Assembly: GCF_028389875.1 (NCBI RefSeq)
Contig: NC_084664.1
Location: 113,529,466-113,593,465, forward strand
DNA from: Rhea pennata
Lineage: Eukaryota > Chordata > Aves > Rheiformes > Rheidae
Length of the DNA: 64,000 bases
Direction of reading: 5' to 3'
Shown: positions 28,501 to 41,709 of the stretch, piece by piece
How the letters are laid out: every line of letters starts with the position of its first letter
Numbering within the stretch: the stretch's first letter is position 1
Position numbers and translations under genes: made by a program
Notes under the pieces: model-generated
What the model was told of the DNA's origin: nothing
Database searches by the model: none
What the model saw: the letters and a program-made list of their open reading frames with translations, nothing else

Positions 28501-29550
28501 TTTCACTTATTTTAAATGGGTAGAAACATATACTGGCCCTTTTTCTGCTTTTGATTTGTTCTTCTTAAAGGAGAAGGGAGAGTTACCTAATTAAACTTAG
28601 CAGGGCCTGAGGAATAGCCTGGTTATTTAAAAGAGAAACCTGAACACAAGGTTGTTGATGAATCAGTCACGTACCAACACTGAAGCTAACTGCTGTGAAA
28701 GCATTCCTTCTCTTATGAAAAAGCTGCCCGCAGTAGGAGCACTCGACCTCTCTTGTGTGTGCCCTGCTGCTAGGTTATTAAGCCTCTAGCTGAGACCACT
28801 GATACGTACATACTATGGCATGGATAGGTCAGTGCATCTTACATTTGATCCTGAAAATCCATCCTGAGCATGCTAACAATTAGGCTTTTTTCCTTGCTGC
28901 ATCTGCTATTCATTCAATACCCAGCATCTACTCACAACTGGGGCAGTCTTCCAGGAGCTCAGTGGCTGATGACCCTTCCCTCTAATGTCTGGAAGCACCA
29001 CAGTTATATTTTCTAGATAAACAAGGATTTCTGCTCTTGCAAACAGAGGAAAGAATAAATCTCAGTTTCAATCTGACTTTTATGAAAAAAATAGCATGAA
29101 TAAGGAAAACATCTAATAACTTGACTGCTTCATCATGAGAACAGTGAGGATGGTTCCCTGCTCCTCCGCAGACTGTGGGATATACCCAACAAGGAGATGC
29201 TGAAGGTGTGTTGTCAAAAAGTGACATTGCAGCCCCTGCTTGGTCCTGGCAAGGAGGCTGAGCCTGTGAATTGCCTCCAAAGTCTTTTTGAAGAGCTCCC
29301 AAGAAAAGGCAAGAGAAACTGTTCACATGTGTGAGTGGAAAATGGCTCCTAAATGACTTACATCTCTTACTGTCCACACCACCTTTCTCTACCTTTCTAG
29401 GCAAGATGTTTATCATTCACTGCGATTGACTGGCTTTTATTTCTCCATTTTGTGGCTGTGTCATAACAGCATGAACATGTATTAGAATTCACAGAATTAA
29501 AGATTAGCAGCTTTTAGCAACTTTGTGTACCATTGCTTTTTTTTCCCTCT

Positions 29551-29553
<3 letters not shown>

Positions 29554-29583
<30 letters not shown>
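29554..29583. repeat. Poly-T homopolymer, about 30 bp
   Basis: T run followed directly by 'aacag', so it looks like a strong polypyrimidine tract and acceptor on the plus strand; no exon follows that I can identify. Confidence 0.9.
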
Positions 29584-29587
<4 letters not shown>

Positions 29588-31198
29588 GGAGGTGACTGGC
29601 AAAATGAGAAGCTCTAATACAGCAAGGTCAGATCCATATCACTTTCACTGAAGTACCCTCTTCACGTCTGGAATGGCTTTCATATTGGTTTATGAATAGC
29701 ATAGATTTATGCTCTTTCTTTTGTACTAAAGGACTGCAAGTACAATAGAAATTGTTTCAGTATTTACGTTTTAATTTAGTGCTGTTTTGTTAAGGCCCTG
29801 GATTTACTTAAAAGGAGATATTTATGGAAAATTACTGAAAAGCCTATGGGAATTCTCTGCTGGCTTTCTGGTGACCTTCACAGGGAAATGCCCAACCTGG
29901 AAGCAATTTGACATTCTGGATAGTCGTGTAAGAGCAAGAATTCCCTGTAGCACTGCATCAAAATAGTGCATTTAATCTTCCTGCACCACTCGGCAAAAGA
30001 CAGCCACTTGCAAGGAGAGGGTTTTTTCACGTGAAACCAAAGTTCAATCAATAGCTTCACCAGGTTTAAGGTTATAATAAGTAGATGACTAAAAAGCTAA
30101 GCATAATCTCTGGCACCACTGTCATTAGAATGGCCTCAGCCTATTCTGACTGTCCTAAGTGTTTTGAAGAGCAAGGGTACGGGACCTTAGCAACAGATAT
30201 GCCCCTTTTCAGTTGAACTGATCCCTAAGGGGACTAACAAGGAATGACACACTCTGCAGCTTGGGGATGACAAATGGCGTTCAAAAAGGTAGTGAGAAAT
30301 ATATCCACTTCGGCAAGCCAGCCTGGTTTGGGAAAATGCTGTTAGATTATCAGCAGCGCAGCACATCCCTCTTTTGTCCACCCCACACAGCCAATTCAGT
30401 CTTCTGCCAGGCAATGGACAGAAATCTACTGCTATGCTACTACCGTCTTCAGGGTTTCCAAGGCATCTGCCATCTCACTCAACAGTCATTCTTACCTAAC
30501 GTCTAGCACTTCTCACTCTCAAACCCTTCACAAATTAGGTCAGTTTGATAATCTCCTGATGGGAATCAAGGCAAGGGGGGAGTAGGTGCCTCACGTCATC
30601 CAGAATAAAGTTGGAGACAGCAATAGCTAGGGTTGGTCTGCTAAGAATTACCTTCTGGTGGGCAGCTTTTAACATCTGCCAACTTGGACTCCTCGTCTTG
30701 AAGTTGCAGAGGTCACTTCCTAAGACATGCTTGCTGTAATTTTGCATTATCCACCACAGTGCACACCTGGATAAAACTGGTGGATCCAGTGTAACAATTC
30801 CAGGTGCCTCCACAAAGCTAATATACAATTGTTCTTTGCAGACATCATGGAGCTTGACCTGGGAGACTCTGCCAGCTGCTTGCATTGGCCTGGCTCAGGT
30901 ACTGCTGCGGCTCAGCTCACCTGCTACCCAGATAACCTATGTGTGGCAAGTGCTGGTTGTCCTGTTGGCACAACTTCCAGTGCAATGTTGGTCCTGGGCC
31001 TCAGCGCCTTTGCCTCCAGGACCAAGTTCTGCAAAGCCCCAAGGAGCTCACATGCAGCCTCACTGGCACCTGTGCAAGTCCCTGAGGCCTGAGCTGACAC
31101 AAAGGTGAGCAAGTGGCCTTGCACCATGGGAGACCCATGCCTTCAGCACACTCCTTATGATCTAAGATCACGTCTTTGAGGGAGTATTTGATTTTACC

Positions 31199-31262
31199 AT
31201 GATATCATTGGATTATAGGATCATTCCGGTAGGAAGGGACCTGTGGAGGTCTTTTGTACCCC
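31199..31262 (-). mobile_element. CR1 LINE 3'-tail fragment, minus strand
   Basis: Reads as the reverse complement of the CR1 3' end: an octamer-like tail (gattatagga) followed by 'ggtaggaagggacctgtgg'. Only about 65 bp are recognisable. Confidence 0.7.
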
Positions 31263-31649
31263 CTGGTAAGTGGGTCCTGAGCTGTCATGGCTTGCAGCCG
31301 GTGAGGTGGCCTGTTTCAGTGATGCTGGTAGCTGGGCACATCTCTTCAAATGCTGGAGCACCCTCCTTCCCAAGTGCTGATGGGGGGGGGAGAAGGAAAA
31401 GAAGGCAGTGGAGCTCACAGCAGCCAGGCCCAGCACTAATGACAGTCACTGCAGCCCACACAACACCCTGATCCTGACTACTCCAAAGCCAGCGTGGTGG
31501 TGGAGACCAACGACTATGCCAGGCTCAGAAGCTATGAGCTGACATTACCCTGGGCAGAGGCAAGGAAGTTGGAAAGTTGTTACCCTGCCCAAAATGAAGG
31601 AGGAATCCCCTGGTCCACACCTGATACTGCTCCTGCATCTTGCAAAGGA

Positions 31650-31790
31650 ACTGCATTTAGCTCAGTTAGTTAGAGTGTGGTACTGCTAATGCCAAGGTTA
31701 CGGGTTCAATCCCCATATGGGCTATGCTGAGGGTTGGACTAGATGATCTCCAGAGGTTCCTTCCAACCTTACCATTCTATGATTTAAATT
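31650..31790 (+). mobile_element. tRNA-Ile-derived SINE with CR1-like tail (TguSINE1 type)
   Basis: The head matches a tRNA-Ile gene: A box in 'ttagctcagttagttagag', 'gtggtactgctaatgccaag' around the anticodon arm, B box 'gggttcaatcc' at about 31701. The tail from about 31725 is the CR1 3' end (gggttggactagatgatctc, ccttccaacc, ending attctatgat), the part that the CR1 reverse transcriptase recognises. This structure fits CR1-mobilised SINEs described from songbirds. It sits inside the ENOSF1 pseudogene between two exon remnants. Confidence 0.85.
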
Positions 31791-32739
31791 CAGCGCGGAG
31801 CCATGTGTAAAGGGGTTACAGGTGTCAGCATGATCTAGGTGGCTTGACACCAGAAGTTAAATTAAAGCTATTCACCCACTTCCCACCACTCCCATACACC
31901 AGTAAATCTCTTCTCTGAGTTGTATCTGCAACCCCACTCTGTGCTGTGTTTATTCCTATGTTAAACATGAGTTTCCCTCCAAGCAGGCATGAACACACAT
32001 GCTCCTTTCCCCTGCCTTGCAGACAGCGGGCCAGTTTGCAAGATCAGAATCACACACATGCTGAAGGAGCGCTCTGGAGCTGGCCCAAAGTGCTCAGCCG
32101 CTTTAAGCTACAGCAACTATATTTCTTGGGCAAGGTGGGGAACATTGTACAAAAATGTGTTCCTTAATTGCACAGCAGGCTTTGTGTCTGTTTTTATTAG
32201 GTAAAGCAATTTGTCATGAAAGGATACAGCTGAGATAGCGTTCTGCTTGCAAGGCTTTGCAGCAAAAGATCTAGTTTCTCTGTAGTTGTCTTTGGTTCTT
32301 TATAGTACCAGATTTATCTACTCTTGTCCTCCTTGGTAATTAACACTTTCTGTATAAAGGCAGAGCACATTGGCTGCAGGGCCAATGACACGGGCTGGTC
32401 ACTTGCCACAGAGACACAGTGTGAACTGGGAAATGTGGTCCTCTGCCCACCATTAAACCCAGTCTCCCAGATCAATAGTACTCTAAGGAATAAATACATA
32501 AGAACATGCAACTTCTTTTATTTTTTTTCTGTGATCGGAGCAAAGTAAATGAGTTTTCTAAATACTTGGTCTGTTTTTATTTATGTAAGCATCGTCTTGT
32601 TTATACAGAACTCATCTGTACAGTCACTTATTACCTGTTCCGTTCATCAGCTTAGGTTTCTGCGCAGGAGTCAAGGACTTGATGATACCATGCCTCTTTC
32701 TCCCTTGATCCACCTCTGAAATTGTTTCTTACAGAAATA

Positions 32740-32768
32740 TCTTTTTATTTTATTTTATTTTATTTTAC
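32740..32768. repeat. (TTTTA)n microsatellite
   Basis: About five copies of a TTTTA pentamer in an ENOSF1 pseudogene intron. Confidence 0.85.
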
Positions 32769-35700
32769 TTAGCAATCTGGCAAGCATATACTCAGTTATT
32801 TTAAGTTTCTTTAAGGATTCACCATTATCTTTAGTTACGCTAAGATCTGAGTCTGTGTATCACCCGGTCTGATATTTGCAGCTTCAGACCTGGTCACCTA
32901 AACTGCTGAACACCCTTCAGTCTTCATGAGAGGGAATGCTCGAGGTACAACCTGCCTGGACTCCTGAATGCCCTCAGTCACTGTAGTATGTGATTCATCA
33001 CTTCCAAGAAAGGTGGGATGGGAAGTTGTCCCCGTAGTGCAGATAGGAAGAGCAGAGGAACAGAGACACAGACAAATAAAGTTCCTTGCCCAGAAGCAAT
33101 CAAAAATGTGTTTATGAAACTGATGTTCAGACACTTGTTTCTCAGATCATAAGCAAAGACCCTGAACAGGGGATATCTCAGAGAATTAGACTCTCAGTCT
33201 CCCGTTCAGATTTCTCTTACAAATCTTACAGATTTCTCTCTCTATTCCTTGCTGCTGAAAAAAATGATGGTTGGCGTTCAACTTTCGACTGTGTCTGTCC
33301 TTTTTTTTTGACCCTCTACAGCTTGCTGGACAAGTGTTCATGTAAGGATATGCTTTCCTGATTTGCATGGGTTGTATCCTATGGTGTTCCCTGGAATTTA
33401 TAATGAAATAAATGAACGGAGGTATGTGGGACTGGAAAAAACAGTTCTGCTGCTGCCCTGAATCTCAGAGACATAAAACAGCAGGACTACAACTGCCTCT
33501 CTATCATTCCCAGAAACTGAGTCCTTTATTAGGAAATGAGATCTTGAATGTGACTGCAAGTACCAACCTACTCTGGGAGACAGAGCAGTTGCCTGCAGGG
33601 ATGTTATGTAAAGGCTCTCCCATTTAAAGAAACACTGTCTTCCTCAGAGGAGAGGAGATCTGAAGCCTCTGCCTCTGACATAGTGCTGGGCTATTGATAT
33701 AGAGCTTACAGTGGGGATGGAGGGCAGAGCTGTTTCATTTTCCTCTGAAACAGGAGGTGATAAATAGCAACTCTTCACCTAGAAAGCCTTTTAAAGCTAT
33801 TAAATTTTTGGAGGAATGGCTCAGCACTTGGCAATAGAAAAATGAGGTGAAACATGACCATACAACTAGATGGTGGCCACCCAGATCTGGGTGCAAAGTG
33901 AACGGTTCCATGATGACACAATTCATGGACTGTCAGAAAAGTCTACTTCTCTCAACATCAGCTGAAGGACGAGCCCACAGTAATTCTGTTACAGGCATTT
34001 TGCTGTAAGGAGGCAGTAAATGCCAGTATTCTTTGCAGTTTGTGCTGTCAAGGCTCTCTGCTCACATGGTCAATAGGCACATGGAAGAAACTGTCAACAA
34101 CTTTGGAGGCTTCTGCAGAGAGCTCACCAGCAATGAGCAGCTCTGCTGGGTAAGACATGTAAGGGGGAAGGCTGTTGTGAAATAAATGGATGGTAACAAA
34201 CATATAAGAGTGCATTCTCACAAAACATGGCATTTCCTATTTCAATTTCTATTTCTATTTCAACTTCTTGGAAATCGAGAACTCATTTAGTGCTAAGGGA
34301 AGCCTGTGAGAAAATGACTTGTCAGAGAATTCCAGATGGGTAGTTGATAGAAATGGCACATTTCAGCAGTTACTTCTTTTATAATTTCTAACCAATACAA
34401 ATTCCTCTTTTTTTTTCAGTGCCAATGACTCTTCCCCTTGCTATGTTAACAAGGATTTCTTTTAATATTTAGGGAACAAAATATCATTTACAAGAAATTT
34501 AGACACTGGTGAGTATCAGACCACGGATGATGCTGGTGCATGTATATTTGTTTGCTCAATAGATTTGACCAGTGAGGGGTGCTATGCGCTTGGCTACAGG
34601 TGCTGTCCTGAAGGCTCTGTGGGATCTGTGGGCCAAGCAAGAGGGAAAAATAATGCTCATAAGACCTGAATGTAAGAACACTCAATTCATCCAGAGAGAT
34701 TTGCTGCTCCTGGCTCTCCTCTTTTGCACATCTGGTCTTGATTCTGCAGTAATATATACATATGCTTAGCTTTAAAATACCAGATAAAGTACAGGCACCA
34801 CTGAGTTCTTGGAGACTGTGCACATGCTTAGCTTTTGCAGGATGGAAAACTGTAACAACTGCACATTGCTTAGCAGTGAAGTTGACCTGAACATTTCAGA
34901 ATCATTTTGTGGTAGCTCTAATATTTCTGAAAGAAGATTTTTGACCGGCCCTGCTTATCAGCTGTTTCTGTGTACGCTTTTCTCTTGATGTCGTCTTTCT
35001 TATTTGTAGATTTTAGTCTGAGATTTTAATTTTTTAACCACTTCCCTATCATAAATGCTACTGATCCAGGAGCCAACAGTATATACTCACACATTGCTGG
35101 ATATTAAAAATAACTTATTCGCACAGAAATTGGCTTTTTGGTCTTTGAGCATAAAACCATTGCTATGGTGGAGTCCTAGTTCAGAACTTCAGACTGAGGA
35201 TAGATAGAGGCTACAGGAGGTTAGATAATATCAGATACAACTTTGCTGTGGCTGTATCTTGATGGGCACAGTCATAAGTGCTTGATCTCTGTAGACCTTC
35301 TGGTTTAATGGGACAGAAGCAGCAAAGCACTGTAGCTAGCCGTGGAGCTAGCCACATGCACACTCATACACCATGCACCTCAGGGCGTCCCACCACGCTA
35401 TCCTGACTTCACAGCTGGCAGGGGAGAGCCAGCTTCCACCCCACCAGCTTGGGTCTGCCAGCCTCCGCCGTCTCTCACTTTTGCTCCATCACATTGAGCC
35501 TTCAGGTATCCTTCTGTGTGCAACCAGCACCCTTCAGCTTGCCAAATCCAAGAGCACTAGGATCTTGAAAAGCACATCATCAAAAAATTCACAGCACAGA
35601 TATCTTAAATGTATGAAAGGATATTTTGCATAGTGATAGGTTTCAGCAAGGGGTTAGACCAGCATTTCAGATAGCTAGTATGAAGCTCACTTTTTCTTTT

Positions 35701-38700
35701 TAGTAGAAAAGTCATGCCAGCAATACTGCATCTGTAATGAAACCAAGGTAAGAGGGATGCTCCAGTCTTAATTATTTTAATGGAAAAGTGTTTAATGTTC
35801 TTGGTTGGGGTTGAGAACTACAGTACTTTAGTGTCAGTAATTAATTCTGAGTGTCAGATGAAAACACATTTGCACATTCTGACACTTCTTCAAGAAGCAA
35901 AAACCATGTTCATGTTACCTCCTTGATAGCATCCACCTGGTTCCAATTATTTAATTCATTTTGTTTTCCAGCCTCTGTGGAAGTTACTAGTGGATACGGT
36001 AAGGAAATCTTGTTATACTTCCAATATAAAGGTAATTTGACATTCTTCTTTCTGACTGTATTAAAAGAGAACATGATTTAGCTTGTGTCCAGATTCTGGG
36101 GGAATTCTGTTTAATTTTAAGATGCTCTAAAAGAACCTATTTTTTTCTGGGAGCGGAAGCGTGCCAACAGGAATGCACCTCTAAGTTAATTTGACATCTG
36201 GAATGTGAGACATGGCTTTCCCATTTAATTTTTCACTCCTTCCTGGATAGAATTTAAAAGAAAGCTGAAAAGAGCTTATTATCTAGCACTTACAGCCACA
36301 AACTAAGCACATGCTTGCATCTTTACCAGGGCAACAAAGGCTCAGGATGAGGTGGTTGGTGGGGAGCATCTAGAACATGTGCTATGTCTCAGTTCCCTAT
36401 TCACTTAAGAGAAATGGAGAAAAGATTGACAGTCATGGCTCATGCAGCTAGCATTAATTAATCTTTTGTCATCTTATTGTTTTATTATGCCATGCCTTTT
36501 ATTCATGGCTTGTTCTTGAATCAGGAGCCCAAGCAATTGCTGTCCTGCACAAAGTTCAAGTATATTACTGATGTGCTAACAGAAGCAGCAGCTTATGTCA
36601 GCCTTCTTTCCCTCAAAGCTGGACTCTCCTCCTTCCTAATCCTTGAGTTGCCTCATCAGCTTCAATGGGAACTCAGGAATACACCCTCGGTCCATGAGAC
36701 TAAAATGGGTCAGAGAGGCAACCACAGTGATGAAAGCTGGAGGAAGAAGGAAAATAGTTATTCACTGTAATTTCATATTCATGTTTATTCCCTTACAGAA
36801 ATACTCCAAAATGGCCTGCTTGGAAAAAAAGAAAGGGTGAGTTTAAACTGATGTGTACCTGATTAAAAGTATTACTCTGTAAGTCTTAGAAAATGGGAAA
36901 GGGACCGTGTGAGATGAAGCATTTTTTTTGCCAGCGTCTTCTCATCCATCTCCAGGACTGCAAAGTTGGGTGTTTGGTTTATGCTGTATTGGTGACTTTT
37001 TGCCACATAACTGTTGTGTGTCAGGCTAGCAAGGAGATTGTGCTGTTTTCTTCCAAGGATTTTTCTGAGTTGTAATTCTTTTTCATTAAAATACCTAGGG
37101 AGAAGAGAGGGGTGTTTATTCAGCAAAACTGATCTCCTTGATTAAAATTAGGGCTTTTAAGGAAGAAAGAAGTCAAAACACCTCCACTGTCAGTTTCCAC
37201 AAAGAATGGTCTTTGACAGACTATTTAACAAAATAATCTTTTGTTGACTAAAAAAATAGCCTGACTTGAGAAAATCTTTATGTTTCAGAAAAGCAAATGT
37301 TAAAGCATGGATATCCTGCTTATACAACATCCTGTGCCTGGCTATCCTACTCAGACCAACTGTTAAAACAAGTTTGAATGTTTGATCTCTCAAATAGCAA
37401 GATCTTAAATGGTTTGTACAGTGGGGAAATGTTAACAGACAATGATCAATGCTCAGTGTTTGCTCCTAAATGCTTAAAAGTTTTGCTGGACTGAGTAAAA
37501 AAGTAACACTGTAGATACATTTGAGGAGTGGAAAGCAAGTCCAGTGCCATAATTCTCCCAGTAAGGCAGAGGACTACAGTCTTGTCTATCACCAAGGATA
37601 TGCATCCCCAAGGTATATGAGTATTGAGAACAAGATATTAAGACAGCAAAGGAATTATATTTATATGGGCATGTCATATCTAACAGAGCTTTTGCATGGT
37701 TGTAGCAGTGTCAAATTAAATGAGGAGCGTATGCACATAGCGATGCTCAGAAAAGTGATATGAATTAATCAAAAGTGTCATCCTTGAGAGCATTAGTGAA
37801 AACACATCAAATCTGCACCTGAATGGCTACGTTCAGAAGCCCAGTGCCTGTAACCTGCAGTAACGTCATCTCCGAGGAGTAAGGATGTCTCAGCTAACGT
37901 GAATCTCAGAAGTTTGATAATTTGGTTGATTAACCAACCAACTTAATAAGTTGGTTTCTTCTGGAACATCTGGTTGCCTTAGCTTTGAGGGATACTTTGC
38001 AGCTGGCAACAGCAGGAGAAGTGCCCTCAGTTTCATTTGGAGAGTAGCATCTTTCCTGCCAGAGAAAGTTGCCTGTGCAATGGACTTGGTTTTTTGTGAA
38101 ATACTGTGAAAGCCTTTAACAGTTTATGGGTGTCAGATTTAGCTAATGTAACTGGGGTTTACATTCTAGGAGATATATTCCTTAGTGAATCTAGAAGTAG
38201 CATTGCTGAGTCATGACATTTTCATATTTGGATTAGAAAAAGTTATCATATGCTACAGTTCAGCTAGGCTGAGGAGTTTCCTTCTCTTTTTTCAGCTGGA
38301 TGTTATTCATGTATCTCATCTCATTTTTCTGATGAGTTTCTGCTGTCTCTTAGGAAGAAACTGAAAATTTATTCTGATTTTGAAAATGTGTAGCTTAGTA
38401 TTATTAAAGATGCATTGTAGGAGAGTTATTTGGAGATTTATGATAAGTGTAACTTTACCTGCAGTTATGTACAGAGGTTTTGGAAGAGGGCTGGACAAGG
38501 TACAGTAAATACTTGTCTTGACTGTTGCTCTTCTGTGTTTTATGCTTGGCTCTTTTATGTCTATAATATGGACAGTCGTGTCTTTGCTTCTGTATACCTC
38601 TTGGACACGTCCCCTCCTTCTGCTGCATAATACTGCATTGCAGGAAAAGAGCAATGGTATGGCAAAGCTGAGGGCTGATGGCAAATTAAAATAACTGTTT

Positions 38701-39057
38701 CCACTGATTTATGAAAAAAACATTTGCTGTTTTATTTTCACAGTAGGATGAAGCCTGCTTGTAAGGGAAGAGAAGTAATAAAAAACAATTCTTTCCATAA
38801 GAATGTGATGCTGAAATTGTAAAATCTAGTTAATATATTTCTATCTACTGATGCATTAATCATTCAGAAGTGATCTATATCTTGTTCCAAATGAGCATCT
38901 AGGTTCAAAGTAAAGGTGGGTGCAGATCTGTAGGATGATATTCGTAGATGCAGATTTATTCGAAAAATGATTGTCCCTGACAAAACAATGATGAATATCA
39001 CTTTCTACTACTGTATGAAGTCATTTTATATAAAACTCGAAGATGAAAGTTCTCTCG

Positions 39058-39728
39058 TTATGTACATTTATTGGCAAAGAGTTCCCTTCCTTCCTGAAAT
39101 CCTGAATAATGATGCCAATAAATGTTGACATGCACCAGCAAAGAGTGATGTACGCAACCCAGTATATCTATAACTAAGAATTTCACCCTATATTTCATGT
39201 GCCAGAACTTCCATTCAAGTCTGGAGGGAATCCCTCTTGCAGCACTGCCTTCTAAAAGATTTAGGGTGCCTTTTATATCCAGGAAGGCTTCTAGAGGAAC
39301 ACTTGTTAATATTTTTTCTCCAGTGTCTGGCCAAAGGTAAACAGAAAAACAAAAATTTCTAGCTAAATTCATTTGAATGAAGAGAAATAATTCAATGCAA
39401 GTCATGTATTCAGATTTGGAAATGTCTGCTTGGCTTCATTAACTACTATATGCCGGATCCTTTGCCCCATGTTTTCCATGACAGGCCATGGTTGTCCATC
39501 TGCTCTGGGTGCTGCAGTGTAGCATGGGACTTCCATAGGTGCCATATATCCTGAAATACCAATCAGCAACTCTGTGAACACAGGATGGCAGGGACCTAAG
39601 AACCTGAAAAGGAGCCATAGTGTCATTTCCAGATCAAAATTAATAATTTTCAGATGTTCCATTTTTTGAAGGATTGGGAGGAGGTGTAATTTTCCTTCTG
39701 TTAGAGTGAACTGCTGCTTGTGAAACAT
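39058..39728 (-). other. Two abutting unidentified ORFs on the minus strand
   Basis: An ORF of 108 codons (39728-39402) and one of 115 codons (39405-39058) overlap by four bases, keeping about 670 bp almost free of stops across two frames. They lie in an intron of the ENOSF1 pseudogene. I recognise no family, signal peptide or domain. Chance ORFs or the remnant of an inserted element are both possible; no function is claimed. Confidence 0.25.
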
Positions 39729-41156
39729 GTCTGTCTTAAATACTATGTTTTCTGTTACGAAGATTTTCTGCTGAAAATTTCAGACAATCATGTTCATGTG
39801 TAGGGTGTTTTACTCCAGTATATGCTGACAAAACATTTTGGTTCCCTCAGAAGACCCTTCTGTCCTTGTTACAGCTCCTGATCTGTCTTGTTCAAACCCA
39901 GCTTGGGTATTGCTATAGAAATTGCAAGCTCCTAGCATAAGCATGGCCAAAAAAACATATGATTCAGACAGAATCCCAGCTTTTAATTTCCTTTCAATTT
40001 CCTGGATTTTCATCAGTTCATGTCAAATTTTCAGTTCCTTTTATTAGAGTCTGACAGGAAAAAGTCAATAGAATCCTGAAGCACATTTGATTTTTATTTT
40101 CCTTACCTCCAGATGCTGGATGCAAACCAATGATGGGAAATAAAGGAAGCAGTAGAGTTAGTCACTGAACTAGCTGAACTTCAACCCTTATGGATTGAGA
40201 AGCCAACTTCTTCAGATGGTATTTTGGGACATGCAGCCATTGCAGAGGTTGGAGGGCTTCCCTCCTCCCCCCCCCAATAATGACATAAAATCCATAAAAC
40301 TACAATGTATTGTTTATACTATTCCTTGACTACTCAGAGTTCAGGTTGAATTAGTTATTCAGAGTCTCATTGAATATATTTGTTACAGGACCTTGACACA
40401 CATTCTGCACCCATATTCCCTTAAGTATAAAGGAATAGTTTGCACCTAAAAAATATGCAAAAGGATTGTCATGCCTGCATGAGGAAGACAGCCAACAATT
40501 AGTTTAAAATGTGCATGGACTTCTTCTAAAACATGTAAGTTAATGTTTCAATGAAGTTGGAAGTATATTGGTTCAGAGATTGCACTCACAACATGACGTA
40601 CTTAGCAGCACTGTTAAAGCCCCATGTGTACCGTATGTGCATTTCTTTGCTGCTCCACACACCTTGCTCTATAATTCTTTACATGTTTGTGTAGCAGAAA
40701 AAGCAGAAAAATATCAATAATTTTTTTTATTGTATGTGTAATGTTTTCTATAAAATGAGTAGCAAACGTTATGCTGAATCAATTGTTATTCCATCCTTTA
40801 TATTATCGAGTAACTTTATTAGGAATTAAAAACCAGAAGCAAATCTTGAATGTTTACTATTTCTTTGTAGGCCTTAGCACTGCTAGGAATTGGTGTGACA
40901 ACAGGAGAAAATGTGAGTATATGCTTAAGTGTTTTTTGGCTTTTTCCTTATTACTGTTTATTTAATGCAACTACTACCTAACCTCTGGGAGCTGGTGCCA
41001 AAACTCTCTTGCATTTCTCACTCGGGATAAATACTACAAACGAAAAATATTTGATAGCTGTTTCAGCTATTCCCTAACAGGGGTGCCTGCCTTCTCTCCC
41101 TGATTCTTTTTTTCCCCATACGTATTTTCTGTGAACCACCTAGGAATACCTACTGT

Positions 41157-41180
41157 TTATTTATTTATTTATTTTTATTA
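41157..41180. repeat. (TTTA)n microsatellite
   Basis: Five or six TTTA units in a pseudogene intron. Confidence 0.8.
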
Positions 41181-41709
41181 GGAGAGTAACTGCTAACATT
41201 TTGTATTCTCTGAATAGTAATACAAACAAGTGCATCCATGGCTATGCTTGCCCCATATAACAGCTAGAGAAGGAAAACACGAAGAATAAGTCCATGCAAC
41301 TCAATAGAACATGCTGTGGCTACGAGAGATAACTTAAAAGTCACCTGGAAGGTCTGTGCAGCACAAGTCTGGACACTATGGTCTGTACAGAGCTGCAGGG
41401 CTCCTGACCTGCGGTATCTCCTTTAGCTCGAGGGTAATTAGCACAGCTCCCAGTTTGCTCTGTGGCTCTGGAATCGATGTGTTTTGCTCAGTACTGCCCT
41501 GTGCGTGCAGATATCACCTCCCTGCAACAACTTGACGGAGTGTTTATTAGCATGAAAAGGTTTCTGGCTCTTATTCCCATATCACCGCTATCTGTGCTAC
41601 ATTAACTCAGCTGTAAAGATTACAGTCTCTGAAGATTATTCTGTTAGCAAGTTGCAGTTTCTGACAGGGATCTGTATAGTGTTCCTCTGAGAAATATTCA
41701 CAAATAAAC

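Larger units (their letters stand above)
25593..31463. other. YES1-ENOSF1 intergenic region
   Basis: About 5.9 kb in which no intact gene is seen. By synteny the first exon and promoter of ENOSF1 should lie here, but I found no CpG-rich promoter or recognisable ENOSF1 amino-terminal segment. It includes a T run of 30 at 29554-29583, a moderately GC-rich stretch at 30.85-31.1 kb without recognisable content, and a CR1 tail at 31.2 kb. The 144-residue minus-strand ORF at 28982-29416 resembles nothing I know. Confidence 0.6.

Noticed and set aside
28982-29416. 144-codon minus-strand ORF
   Set aside because: No recognisable domain, no promoter or splice context, and ordinary intergenic composition.
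31650-31722. Possible functional tRNA-Ile gene
   Set aside because: The anticodon region and acceptor stem are altered and the sequence runs directly into a CR1 tail, so it is a SINE head and not a tRNA gene.
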